Shown here in pieces: positions 56,923-64,000 of a stretch of 64,000 nucleotides of DNA (position 1 is the first letter of the stretch; each line of letters starts with the position of its first letter). A program made the position numbers and the translations under genes. The stretch covers positions 372,001-436,000 of the forward strand of contig NZ_VOGY01000002.1 of the NCBI RefSeq assembly GCF_008033385.1, given 5' to 3'. The notes below the pieces were generated by a model, which worked only from the letters and a program-made list of their open reading frames with translations, made no database searches and was not told the origin of the DNA. The stretch is from Algibacter pacificus. GTDB taxonomy: Bacteria; Bacteroidota; Bacteroidia; Flavobacteriales; Flavobacteriaceae.

Positions 56923-57540
56923 TTGAAAATAATAAATATAAATACATGGAATAGGAAAGAGCATTTCGAACATTTTTCAAGTTTGAAGGATCCTTCATTT
57001 GCAGTAACTATTCCTTTTAATGTAAGCCACGCATATCAAGTTTCGAAAGCAAATAACAGCAGTTTTTTTACCCGTTATTTACACGATTGTATGCGTGCCA
57101 TTAATCAAATTGAAAACTTTAGATATAGAATTTTAGGTAATGAAGTTGTTGAATACGATGTAATCCATACCTCTCCAACTATTTTAAAAGACGATAACAC
57201 GTTTGGGTTTTCATTTGTAAAATACAGTGATGATTTGGAGGTGTTTTCTAATAATTTGGAAACCGAAAAAAAACGTGTAAAACAATCAAAAACACTATTT
57301 CCGCCTATTAACGGCCTCGATTGTATACATTGCTCTGCATTACCATGGATTAACTTTATTGCTCATAAAGAACCAAATTCGGGACAAATAGATAGTGTGC
57401 CTAAATTATCTTTTGGTAAAGCAACTTCCATAAACAATGAGTTAATAATGAATGTTTCAGTGCATGTAAACCATGCTTTGATAGATGGATATCATGTTGG
57501 ACTTTTTTCTAAGAAATTTCAACAGTTTTTAAACCAGTAG
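56923..57540 (+). CDS. Chloramphenicol acetyltransferase-like protein
   Basis: This 205-residue CAT-family trimeric acyltransferase has the N terminus FEHFSSLKDPSFAVTIP and the catalytic motif VNHALIDGYHVG, where H and D sit as in HHxxxDG of classical CAT (the first His is Asn here). It starts with TTG directly after the preceding stop codon, with no intergenic base. Classic drug resistance is uncertain; in this operon it could acetylate an endogenous substrate. Confidence 0.82.
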   Translation: MKIININTWNRKEHFEHFSSLKDPSFAVTIPFNVSHAYQVSKANNSSFFTRYLHDCMRAINQIENFRYRILGNEVVEYDVIHTSPTILKDDNTFGFSFVKYSDDLEVFSNNLETEKKRVKQSKTLFPPINGLDCIHCSALPWINFIAHKEPNSGQIDSVPKLSFGKATSINNELIMNVSVHVNHALIDGYHVGLFSKKFQQFLNQ

Positions 57541-57588
57541 AATTTAAATTAATACTATTTTTACATTTCGTAAAAGAAAACAGAACAA

Positions 57589-58671
57589 ATGAATTATAAA
57601 AACTTTCCAATGGTGCCTAGAGTTGTATTTGGCAGAGGTAGTTTCAATCAAATAAATGATATTTTAGCACCAAAGCGCACTAGTATTTACGCGCCTTTTA
57701 TTTTTTTATTAGACAATGTTTTTAAAAATAACCCTTGGTTAACTTCAAGAATAAAACTTTCTTATGATGATAGAATTATTTTTGTATCCTCTAAAGAAGA
57801 ACCTAAAACTTCACAGGTCGATGAGCTTGTAGAAGATATTATATTAAAATCTAAAGAAAGGCCCTCGGGCATTATAGGTATTGGAGGCGGTAGCTTGCTC
57901 GATATGGCTAAAGCCGTAGCGCTTTTAATAACAAATGAGGGAGACGCACAGCAATACCAAGGCTGGGATTTAATAAAAAATCCTGGAATATACCATGTTG
58001 GTATCCCTACCATTTCTGGAACAGGTGCCGAAGTTTCTCGTACCACGATCCTTACTGGTCCAAAATTAAAATTAGGTATTAATAGCGATTATACTCCATT
58101 CGATCAGGTTATTTTAGATCCAGAACTCACAGCAGGTGTCCCTAAACAACAATGGTTTTACACTGGTATGGATTGTTATGTACATTGTGTAGAATCTTTA
58201 AACGGGACTTATTTAAACGAGTTTAGTAAAACTTATGGAGAGAAATCTTTCGATTTGTGTAAAGAAATTTTCTTAGATGACAATTTATCTGAAGAAGAAG
58301 CTCAAAATAAATTAATGATGGCAAGCTGGCACGGCGGTATGAGTATTGCCTATTCACAAGTTGGAGTTGCCCATGCCATGAGCTATGGCTTATCATTTTT
58401 ACTAGGGGTAAAACATGGTATTGGAAACTGCTTAGTTTTCGATCATTTAGAAGAATTTTATCCGGAAGGTGTTAAAATTTTCAAACAAATGAAAGAAAAA
58501 CATGGTATTGAATTACCAACAGGTATTTGTAAAGATTTAAGCGATGATGACTTTGATACCATGATTCGTGTGGCATTAAGTTTAGAACCGCTTTGGGAAA
58601 ATGCCGTAGGTAAAAACTGGAAACAGACCATAACACCAGAAAAACTAAGAGGAATTTATAAAAAAATATAA
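57589..58671 (+). CDS. kdnB: Iron-containing alcohol dehydrogenase, KdnB-like Kdo 8-oxidase
   Basis: This 360-residue group III dehydrogenase has the nucleotide motif GIGGGSLLDMAKA, PTISGTGAEVS, and metal ligands in GMDCYVHCVES, GVAHAMSYGLS and GVKHGIGN. The N terminus FPMVPRVVFGRGSF and the overall pattern resemble Shewanella KdnB, which oxidises C8 of Kdo before transamination to 8-amino-Kdo. The neighbouring kdsB supports this. The KdnA aminotransferase is not in the window. Confidence 0.78.
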   Translation: MNYKNFPMVPRVVFGRGSFNQINDILAPKRTSIYAPFIFLLDNVFKNNPWLTSRIKLSYDDRIIFVSSKEEPKTSQVDELVEDIILKSKERPSGIIGIGGGSLLDMAKAVALLITNEGDAQQYQGWDLIKNPGIYHVGIPTISGTGAEVSRTTILTGPKLKLGINSDYTPFDQVILDPELTAGVPKQQWFYTGMDCYVHCVESLNGTYLNEFSKTYGEKSFDLCKEIFLDDNLSEEEAQNKLMMASWHGGMSIAYSQVGVAHAMSYGLSFLLGVKHGIGNCLVFDHLEEFYPEGVKIFKQMKEKHGIELPTGICKDLSDDDFDTMIRVALSLEPLWENAVGKNWKQTITPEKLRGIYKKI

Positions 58672-58672
58672 T

Positions 58673-59221
58673 ATGCACTGGCTAGCCAAATTTATATACT
58701 TTAAGTTATTAGGTTGGCAAGCCATAGGTAACACCAATTTTTCAAAAAATACCGTAAAAAAAGCAATAATAATAGCGGCACCGCATACCAGTTGGCACGA
58801 CTTTTACATAGGTGTTTTATTACGTGCCGTTACTCGGGTAAAAACTAATTTTGTAGGTAAAAAAGAGCTATTTGTATTTCCTGTAGGCTGGTTTTTTCGA
58901 GTTTTAGGCGGAGCTCCAATAAACCGTCAATCCAACGAAAATAAAGTCGACGCTATCGCTAAACTGTTTTGTGAAAAAGACGAATTTAGAATGACCTTAG
59001 CTCCCGAAGGGACTCGAAAAAAAGTGACAACATGGCGCTCTGGTTTTTACTATATTGCTAAAAAAGCCAATGTACCCATCATTATGTTTACGCTAGATTT
59101 TAAGAATAAGCAAAACAAAATATCGGAACCATTTTATCCTACAGACAATATGGAAGCCGATTTTAAATTTATAAACAATTTTTATAAAGACGTTAAAGGA
59201 AAAGTAGCCGAATATTCATAA
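58673..59221 (+). CDS. 1-acyl-glycerol-3-phosphate acyltransferase-like protein
   Basis: This 182-residue PlsC-family acyltransferase has the HxxxxD catalytic motif in APHTSWHDFY, the motif GGAPINRQS and the substrate motif LAPEGTRKK. Short PlsC-like proteins of this kind transfer acyl chains to lipids. It starts 1 base after the kdnB stop, so it may be part of the same envelope operon. Confidence 0.85.
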   Translation: MHWLAKFIYFKLLGWQAIGNTNFSKNTVKKAIIIAAPHTSWHDFYIGVLLRAVTRVKTNFVGKKELFVFPVGWFFRVLGGAPINRQSNENKVDAIAKLFCEKDEFRMTLAPEGTRKKVTTWRSGFYYIAKKANVPIIMFTLDFKNKQNKISEPFYPTDNMEADFKFINNFYKDVKGKVAEYS

Positions 59222-59422
59222 AAAGCATTACATTTGGCACAATATTTGAAAATAATTAGTATAGTTGTAGTAAATGAAACATAAAGTAAACACAAGTTGT
59301 CCCTAAAAAGAAACATCACTTCAACTAACTACCAAAAGCTATTTCTGTAAAAAGATTTAGCTTTTTTTTATGTGCTAAAGTTTACAAAAACTAAACATAA
59401 ATTAAATCACTTAATTATAACT
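59222..59422. other. Gap after the acyltransferase gene
   Basis: Contains one terminator (listed next) and otherwise only AT-rich sequence up to repeat copy B. Confidence 0.5.
59334..59368 (+). terminator. Intrinsic terminator after the kdsB operon
   Basis: AAAAGCTA (59334-59341) pairs with TAGCTTTT (59358-59365), followed by T residues. Confidence 0.75.
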
Positions 59423-59527
59423 AATTTGGGCGTTCCCCAAGGGTCGGGCTTTCCGCAGTCGCTTTTTTGTGTTGCAATAGGTGCAACAACACAAAAAGAG
59501 CTCCAACAATGCTCCAATCCCTAACGC
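59423..59527 (-). repeat. Structured interspersed repeat, copy B (inverted)
   Basis: This is the reverse complement of 50487-50590, with one extra base in the central loop. It lies 55 bases after a terminator and about 116 bases before the NYN gene. The strict identity of the copies suggests recent spread or selection on the sequence. Confidence 0.85.
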
Positions 59528-59643
59528 GGTATATCTGCAATCGATAAAACCAATCAAAAATGACCTTACTTTTTGCCAATTAAGTATTAAAAAACACTGA
59601 TAAGAAAATTTAGAATCTATTATTTTTTATATCTTTAGTCATT

Positions 59644-60390
59644 ATGATTAAAGACACAAAAATAGCCGTTTTAATAGACGGCGACAACATACCATCAAAG
59701 TACATTTCTGAAATGATGGAAGAAATAGCCAAATACGGAACACCAACAATAAAAAGGATTTATGGCGATTGGACCAATCCATATCTTTCAAAATGGAAAA
59801 ATGTACTCCTCGAAAATGCCATAACACCAATTCAACAATACGGATATACCACCGGTAAAAATGCCACAGATTCTGCCATGATTATCGATGCCATGGATAT
59901 TTTGTATTCCGAAAAAGTAAATGGATTTTGCCTCGTGTCTTCCGATAGCGATTTTACCAAGTTAGCCACCCGATTACGTGAAGCTGGTATGGTAGTTTAC
60001 GGTATGGGAGAACAGAAAACGCCTAACCCATTTATTGTCGCTTGTGATAAATTTATCTATCTAGAAATCCTAGCAAAGGATAATGATGAAGATGAAGATA
60101 CTAATAAGGGAAAAAAAGGAGCGAAGCCTAAAAAAGAAAATTTATACAGCATTACGCCCAAAGTAATTAAACTTCTTAAAAACTCTGTGGATGACGCCGC
60201 AGACGATGATGGTTGGGCTTTTCTTGGCGATGTAGGGTCTTTAATCTTAAAAAAACAACCAAACTTCGATTCTAGAAATTTTGGTTTTCAAAAATTAACA
60301 CCTTTGTTTAAATCCTTACCACAATTTGAAATGGAACAACGCGACCAAACTAATGGCCGGTTTAAACTTATTTATGTGAAAAATAAGTAG
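59644..60390 (+). CDS. NYN-domain RNase-like protein with OST-HTH domain
   Basis: This 248-residue protein has an N-terminal NYN/LabA-like PIN-fold domain (about 5-140): AVLIDGDNIPSKY, TDSAMIIDAMD and LVSSDSDFTKLATRLRE supply the acidic active-site residues. A charged linker leads to a C-terminal OST-HTH/LOTUS-type domain (about 165-245) that binds RNA in relatives. It probably processes or binds RNA; the target is unknown. Confidence 0.88.
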   Translation: MIKDTKIAVLIDGDNIPSKYISEMMEEIAKYGTPTIKRIYGDWTNPYLSKWKNVLLENAITPIQQYGYTTGKNATDSAMIIDAMDILYSEKVNGFCLVSSDSDFTKLATRLREAGMVVYGMGEQKTPNPFIVACDKFIYLEILAKDNDEDEDTNKGKKGAKPKKENLYSITPKVIKLLKNSVDDAADDDGWAFLGDVGSLILKKQPNFDSRNFGFQKLTPLFKSLPQFEMEQRDQTNGRFKLIYVKNK

Positions 60391-60600
60391 CTTTTTAAGG
60401 CATTTAAATTTAACAATAAATATTATTTATTACTCTCGCTTGAGAGCTATGCAGGTTGTTCTTTAGAAAGATGAACATAAATTATATTAAACAAAACAGC
60501 TTTCATATGTTTTTAAATATGTTTTAAAATTTATATAATTAAAACATAAGTTATGTTTAATTTTAAAGTAATCCGTAAAGTTAATCAGATTTCATAAAAA

Positions 60601-60626
60601 AAAAGAGAGCCATTAAGCTCTCTTTT
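60601..60626. terminator. Bidirectional terminator between the NYN gene and yebC
   Basis: AAAAGAGAGC (60601-60610) pairs with GCTCTCTTTT (60617-60626); it serves both convergent genes. The remaining gap holds one further short CTCTC/GAGAG hairpin near 60436. Confidence 0.88.
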
Positions 60627-60643
60627 AAATCATTGGTAATTTG

Positions 60644-61363
60644 TTATTCCGATGTTTCCTCCATGGTGTGATATACGTTTTGTACATCGTCATCTTCTTC
60701 AAGTTTTTCTAAAAGTTTTTCAACATCGGCAGCGTCTTCAGCAGACAATGGTTTTGTTACTTGTGGGATACGCTCAAATCCAGAAGATAAAATTTCAATA
60801 TCACGAGATTCTAATTCGGCTTGAATAGCTCCAAAGCTTTCAAAAGGGGCGTAAATTAAAATGCCATCATCGTCGGCAAAAACTTCTTCAGCTCCAAAAT
60901 CTATAAATTCTAGCTCTAACTCTTCAGGATCTAGTCCTTCAGCATTAATTCTAAAATTACAAGTATGATCGAACATAAAAACCACCGATCCCGATGTACC
61001 TAAACTGCCATCACATTTATTAAAATAGCTTCGTACATTGGCCACAGTTCTTGTATTATTATCGGTTGCGGTTTCAACTAAAACCGCAATACCGTGAGGT
61101 GCGTATCCTTCAAAAATGACTTCTTTATAATCGCCTTGGCCTTTTTCACTCGCTTTTTTAATCGCGCGCTCCACATTATCCTTTGGCATGTTTACCGACT
61201 TCGCATTTTGTATTACCGCACGTAAACGGGAATTACTAGCAGGATCGGGACCACCTTCTTTTACAGCCATAACAATATCTTTACCTATACGTGTAAAGGC
61301 TTTGCTCATGGCAGACCAACGTTTCATTTTTCTTGCTTTTCTAAATTCAAAAGCTCTTCCCAT
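60644..61363 (-). CDS. yebC: YebC/TACO1-family translation or transcription regulator
   Basis: This 239-residue protein has the N terminus MGRAFEFRKARKMKRW and the conserved block ARNSRLR-like PASNSRLRAVIQNAKSVNMPKDNVERAIKKA. The acidic C terminus is typical. Members relieve ribosome stalling or bind DNA. It has its own strong promoter behind the preceding gene. Confidence 0.93.
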   Translation of the reverse strand: MGRAFEFRKARKMKRWSAMSKAFTRIGKDIVMAVKEGGPDPASNSRLRAVIQNAKSVNMPKDNVERAIKKASEKGQGDYKEVIFEGYAPHGIAVLVETATDNNTRTVANVRSYFNKCDGSLGTSGSVVFMFDHTCNFRINAEGLDPEELELEFIDFGAEEVFADDDGILIYAPFESFGAIQAELESRDIEILSSGFERIPQVTKPLSAEDAADVEKLLEKLEEDDDVQNVYHTMEETSE

Positions 61364-61479
61364 AATTACATTCTTTTAGTTGTTGTGGCATTAATTGGTC
61401 TTGTTTATAGAGAAATTAACCACGTTGTTATTATTATATTTCCGCGAGAGCGAAAACGTGTGTACTTTTTTTAATAGCG

Positions 61480-61510
61480 CAAAGTTAAAAACCTTAGGCA
61501 GAAATACAAA
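61480..61510 (-). promoter_or_regulatory. Consensus promoter of yebC
   Basis: On the minus strand TTTG (61510-61507), exactly 19 bases, then TAACTTTG (61487-61480) is a perfect match to the Bacteroidota promoter TTTG-N19-TAnnTTTG. The predicted start is about 110 bases before the yebC ATG. Confidence 0.8.
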
Positions 61511-61810
61511 TTATTCCTCGTCTTCTGGAACAACAATGCTATCTATAGCTTTTGCTAATTTAAAATCTTTAGCTGTAACCCCGTCACTATCATGAGTAGA
61601 TAATGTAATATTTAGAACATTATACACATTACTCCAATCTGGATGGTGGTCTAAAGCTTCGCATTCAAAGGCAATACGGCTCATCGCGCTAAAGCAATCT
61701 TTAAAATTGTCGAATTCAAATTCTGCATGAATGGCATTTTCGTAATACTCCCAATCTGGAAATTGAAGTAATCTTTTTTCTATATCGTCTTCGGTAAGTT
61801 TAAGCATCAT
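61511..61810 (-). CDS. phhB: Pterin-4a-carbinolamine dehydratase
   Basis: This 99-residue enzyme recycles the oxidised pterin made by aromatic amino acid hydroxylases. The signature EALDHHPDWSNVYNVLNITL carries the active-site histidines, and the C terminus VTAKDFKLAKAID is also typical. Two neighbouring Met codons leave the start ambiguous by one residue. No phenylalanine hydroxylase gene is in the window. Confidence 0.92.
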   Translation of the reverse strand: MMLKLTEDDIEKRLLQFPDWEYYENAIHAEFEFDNFKDCFSAMSRIAFECEALDHHPDWSNVYNVLNITLSTHDSDGVTAKDFKLAKAIDSIVVPEDEE

Positions 61811-61861
61811 TTTTATCTGTTTTAAGATACTAAATTAGTGATTATTTATTGATAATTGGGT

Positions 61862-62695
61862 TCATTTTTGTAATTCTAATAATAGGTCTTCACTTACCAA
61901 TTGTAAGTGTTTTGGCAACTTATTGAATTTTGGTAAAACGGCTAAATAGCGCTCATCATTAGTAGTGAAAACCTGTTTGTATTTCACTTTTTGTTGTAAA
62001 TGAAGTGCTTCAACTATTTCTTTTATAAAATCGTCGTGATGCACTAAATCATTGCTTCCTAAATGAAAAATCCCCGATTTATTTCGGTTAATAATGTAAT
62101 GAATTTGTTGGGTTAATTTATCATAAGAAGTTACGTTCATGACTAAATTAGGGAAAACTTCAATAGCTTCATTAAGACTAATAAGCTGAAGGATTTCGTT
62201 AATTCGAGGCGAGTGTAAACCAAAAACCATGGGCAACCTAATAACAGCAACTTTCTTTTTTGGTAACCGCATGAGCATATTTTCAATTTTTATTTTGAAA
62301 TGGCCGTAAATACTATGGCTTAAGGTTTTATCTTGCTCATAACTCGGGTATTTGCTATAAGCATCGAAAACGTTTGCCGACGATAAAAAGATGAGTTTCG
62401 CATTTACCGATAACAAATATTCGGCAATATGTTGATGGAGTAGGACTTGCTTTGAAAAATCGCCTCTGAGCGCCGAAATAATAATGGTTGGTTTTACAAT
62501 CTCTAAAATTTCGAAAATATCATCTTCTTCAAAATTATATTGAAAAAACTGATGATTTTTTTCTAAGGTTTTGTTTGAGGTATTATAGGTACCATAGGTT
62601 CTAAAATAGGGAAAAAGCTCCTTGTAAATGGCATTTCCTAAAAAGCCACTCACTCCTAAAATTAGAACTCTATGTTTGCTTTCCCTTTTTATCAT
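61862..62695 (-). CDS. RmlD-like NAD(P)-dependent sugar nucleotide reductase
   Basis: This 277-residue atypical SDR has the Rossmann motif ILGVSGFLGNAIY, the motif LIFLSSANVFD and a YxxxK-like YGHFKIKIE. It resembles dTDP-4-dehydrorhamnose reductase-type proteins, but the substrate is unclear. It is 51 bases upstream of phhB and 30 bases downstream of glsA. Confidence 0.75.
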   Translation of the reverse strand: MIKRESKHRVLILGVSGFLGNAIYKELFPYFRTYGTYNTSNKTLEKNHQFFQYNFEEDDIFEILEIVKPTIIISALRGDFSKQVLLHQHIAEYLLSVNAKLIFLSSANVFDAYSKYPSYEQDKTLSHSIYGHFKIKIENMLMRLPKKKVAVIRLPMVFGLHSPRINEILQLISLNEAIEVFPNLVMNVTSYDKLTQQIHYIINRNKSGIFHLGSNDLVHHDDFIKEIVEALHLQQKVKYKQVFTTNDERYLAVLPKFNKLPKHLQLVSEDLLLELQK

Positions 62696-62725
62696 ACATA
62701 AATCAAACTTATAATAGAAACACCT

Positions 62726-63640
62726 TTAAAATATGGATAATTTAGTTTGGCTAGTAAAAGCTTCTAATGCCAACATGCCAAGCTTGGAATTTCCTTTTTT
62801 GTTAAGCCCGGGAGCCCAAGTAGCAATGGTAAAATGATGCGGTAAAAGCGCTACAATACCACCGCCAACTCCAGATTTTCCAGGCAAACCAACTTCGAAT
62901 GCAAATTCTCCGGCTTCATCGTAAAACCCACAAGTGAGCATTAAGGCGTTTATACGTTTTACTTGAGACTCGCTAAGCCGTGTTTTATTTAACATACAGG
63001 TGCCTTGATTTGCCAAAAACGAGAAGGTTTTTGTAAGCTGGCCGCAAGTCATTTCTAAGGAACATTGATGAAAATAGAAATCTAAAACATCATCTACCGG
63101 ATTTTCTAAATTTTTAAACGATTTTAAAAGATTAGCAGCGGCATAATTTTTAAAGCCTGTCATTTTTTCAGAATGCGCAACGGCTTCATTATATTCAATA
63201 GTATTATCATTGGTTAAATCGCGAACATAATTTAAAAAATCACTTTTAGGATGCTTTAAATTTGAAAGTAAAATATCGGCGATAACAATGGCTCCGGAAT
63301 TAATAAACGGATTTCTTGGGATACCATTTTCAATTTCTAACAAAGCCAATTGATTAAATGGGTGACCAGAAGGCTCTACATCGATACGCTTCCATATACT
63401 TTCACCTATTAACGACATCGCTTTAGAAAGCGCTAAAACTTTAGAAATACTTTGTATTGAAAATGGTTTATTAAAATGACCAACACCATAAGACTTCCCG
63501 TCGGAAGTACGCAAATGAATCCCAAAATTATCCTGACTAATGTGAGCTAATTCTGGGATATAAGTTGCCACAGTCCCTTTATCGGGAGCCTGCAATGCGT
63601 TTTGATAAATAGTTTCTAAAATAGCTTGAAAATCTGGCAT
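62726..63640 (-). CDS. glsA: Glutaminase A
   Basis: This 304-residue serine-dependent glutaminase hydrolyses glutamine to glutamate and ammonia. The active-site SxxK motif lies in FSIQSISKVLALS (S64, K67), with NPFINSGAIVIADIL and GLPGKSGVGGGIVALLP supplying further active-site residues. The length is typical of bacterial GlsA. It starts 3 bases after the gcvT stop. Confidence 0.95.
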   Translation of the reverse strand: MPDFQAILETIYQNALQAPDKGTVATYIPELAHISQDNFGIHLRTSDGKSYGVGHFNKPFSIQSISKVLALSKAMSLIGESIWKRIDVEPSGHPFNQLALLEIENGIPRNPFINSGAIVIADILLSNLKHPKSDFLNYVRDLTNDNTIEYNEAVAHSEKMTGFKNYAAANLLKSFKNLENPVDDVLDFYFHQCSLEMTCGQLTKTFSFLANQGTCMLNKTRLSESQVKRINALMLTCGFYDEAGEFAFEVGLPGKSGVGGGIVALLPHHFTIATWAPGLNKKGNSKLGMLALEAFTSQTKLSIF

Positions 63641-63643
63641 ATA

Positions 63644-64000
63644 TTATTTGTAAAACGGTAATTTAACTACCGTTGCAGGGATGGCTTTCTTTCTAATTTG
63701 AATATATATTTTGCTATTTACATCAGCAAAAACGGTTGGTACATAACCTAAACCAATACCTTTTCCTAAGCTTGGCGACATGGTTCCAGAGGTTACTACG
63801 CCAATTTTGTTTCCATTAGCATCAACGATATCATAATCGTGACGCGGGATGCCACGTTCGTCCAATTCGAAAGCAATAAGTTTTCTTTCCGATCCACGTT
63901 CTTTTTCAGCCTTTAAGGCTTCAGAATTTGTAAAATCTTTAGTGAATTTAGTAATCCAACTTAAGCCAGCTTCAATAGGCGAGGTGGTGTCATCAATATC
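63644..64000 (-). CDS. gcvT: Glycine cleavage system T protein (aminomethyltransferase), C-terminal part
   Basis: The reading frame continues to the window edge; the Met at 63865 is internal. The visible 118 residues include [33 protein letters not shown] and [19 protein letters not shown], all typical of the C-terminal domain of GcvT. It transfers the methylene group of glycine to tetrahydrofolate. The N-terminal folate domain lies outside the window. Confidence 0.93.
   Translation of the reverse strand, partial: DIDDTTSPIEAGLSWITKFTKDFTNSEALKAEKERGSERKLIAFELDERGIPRHDYDIVDANGNKIGVVTSGTMSPSLGKGIGLGYVPTVFADVNSKIYIQIRKKAIPATVVKLPFYK

Overview
The window is a 64 kb piece of chromosome from a member of the Bacteroidota, almost certainly a Flavobacteriaceae (probably a marine or aerobic genus). 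The evidence is the low GC content, -7 boxes of the form TAnnTTTG, weak A-rich ribosome-binding sites, an LpxC-FabZ fusion, the type IX secretion regulator PorX, a DUF3822 protein, and a flavobacterial intergenic repeat. No rRNA, tRNA, CRISPR array, prophage or intact insertion sequence was seen. Almost everything looks like resident chromosome rather than a recent island.

Layout. 1-8101: end of a CPBP membrane protease, menE, sppA, a fluoride riboswitch with a CLC-F type fluoride antiporter, marC, an AraC regulator, a small exported protein, an O-methyltransferase and a tiny Cys-containing coiled-coil protein. 8102-12435: a tight operon with a possible structured leader, encoding an MsrQ/YedZ-like haem membrane protein, a siderophore-interacting-type flavoprotein, EgtB, EgtD and a one-cysteine Asp/Glu racemase-like protein; this points to ergothioneine synthesis joined to a redox module. 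12512-13360: a quinone-oxidoreductase-like SDR. 13766-23225: a seven-gene cluster (epimerase, four-subunit sodium-pumping methylmalonyl-CoA decarboxylase, CoA-transferase, both mutase subunits) that can close a complete succinate-to-propionate decarboxylation cycle.

23436-32960: aldo/keto reductase, a DEAH helicase, two exported metallo-beta-lactamase-fold hydrolases (one with EF hands) and a 1445-residue hybrid histidine kinase. 33147-42442: tsaE and porX on the minus strand, then an HD phosphohydrolase and the lipid A block lpxD, lpxC-fabZ, lpxA, efp, a second lpxD, and sucD. 42927-48345: fabG, a von Willebrand A membrane protein, a DUF3095 protein with cyclase-like motifs, an hsp20 with an apparent sigma-54 promoter, and a lipoprotein-like gene.

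48404-53142: dnaX (minus), a repeat-containing gap, the RNase P RNA, then rsmD, DUF3822 and a membrane protein (minus). 53273-60390: RecD-like helicase, DUF4126, kdsB, HAD hydrolase, a CAT-like acyltransferase, a KdnB-like dehydrogenase, an acyltransferase and a NYN/OST-HTH protein. 60644-64000 (minus): yebC, pterin-4a-carbinolamine dehydratase, an SDR, glutaminase and the end of gcvT.

The best candidates for a second look are the ergothioneine-redox operon and its leader, the self-contained sodium-pumping methylmalonyl-CoA cycle, the sigma-54-like control of hsp20, and a 104/105 bp structured repeat present twice in inverted orientation (50487 and 59423). All calls come from reading the sequence; no database search was run.
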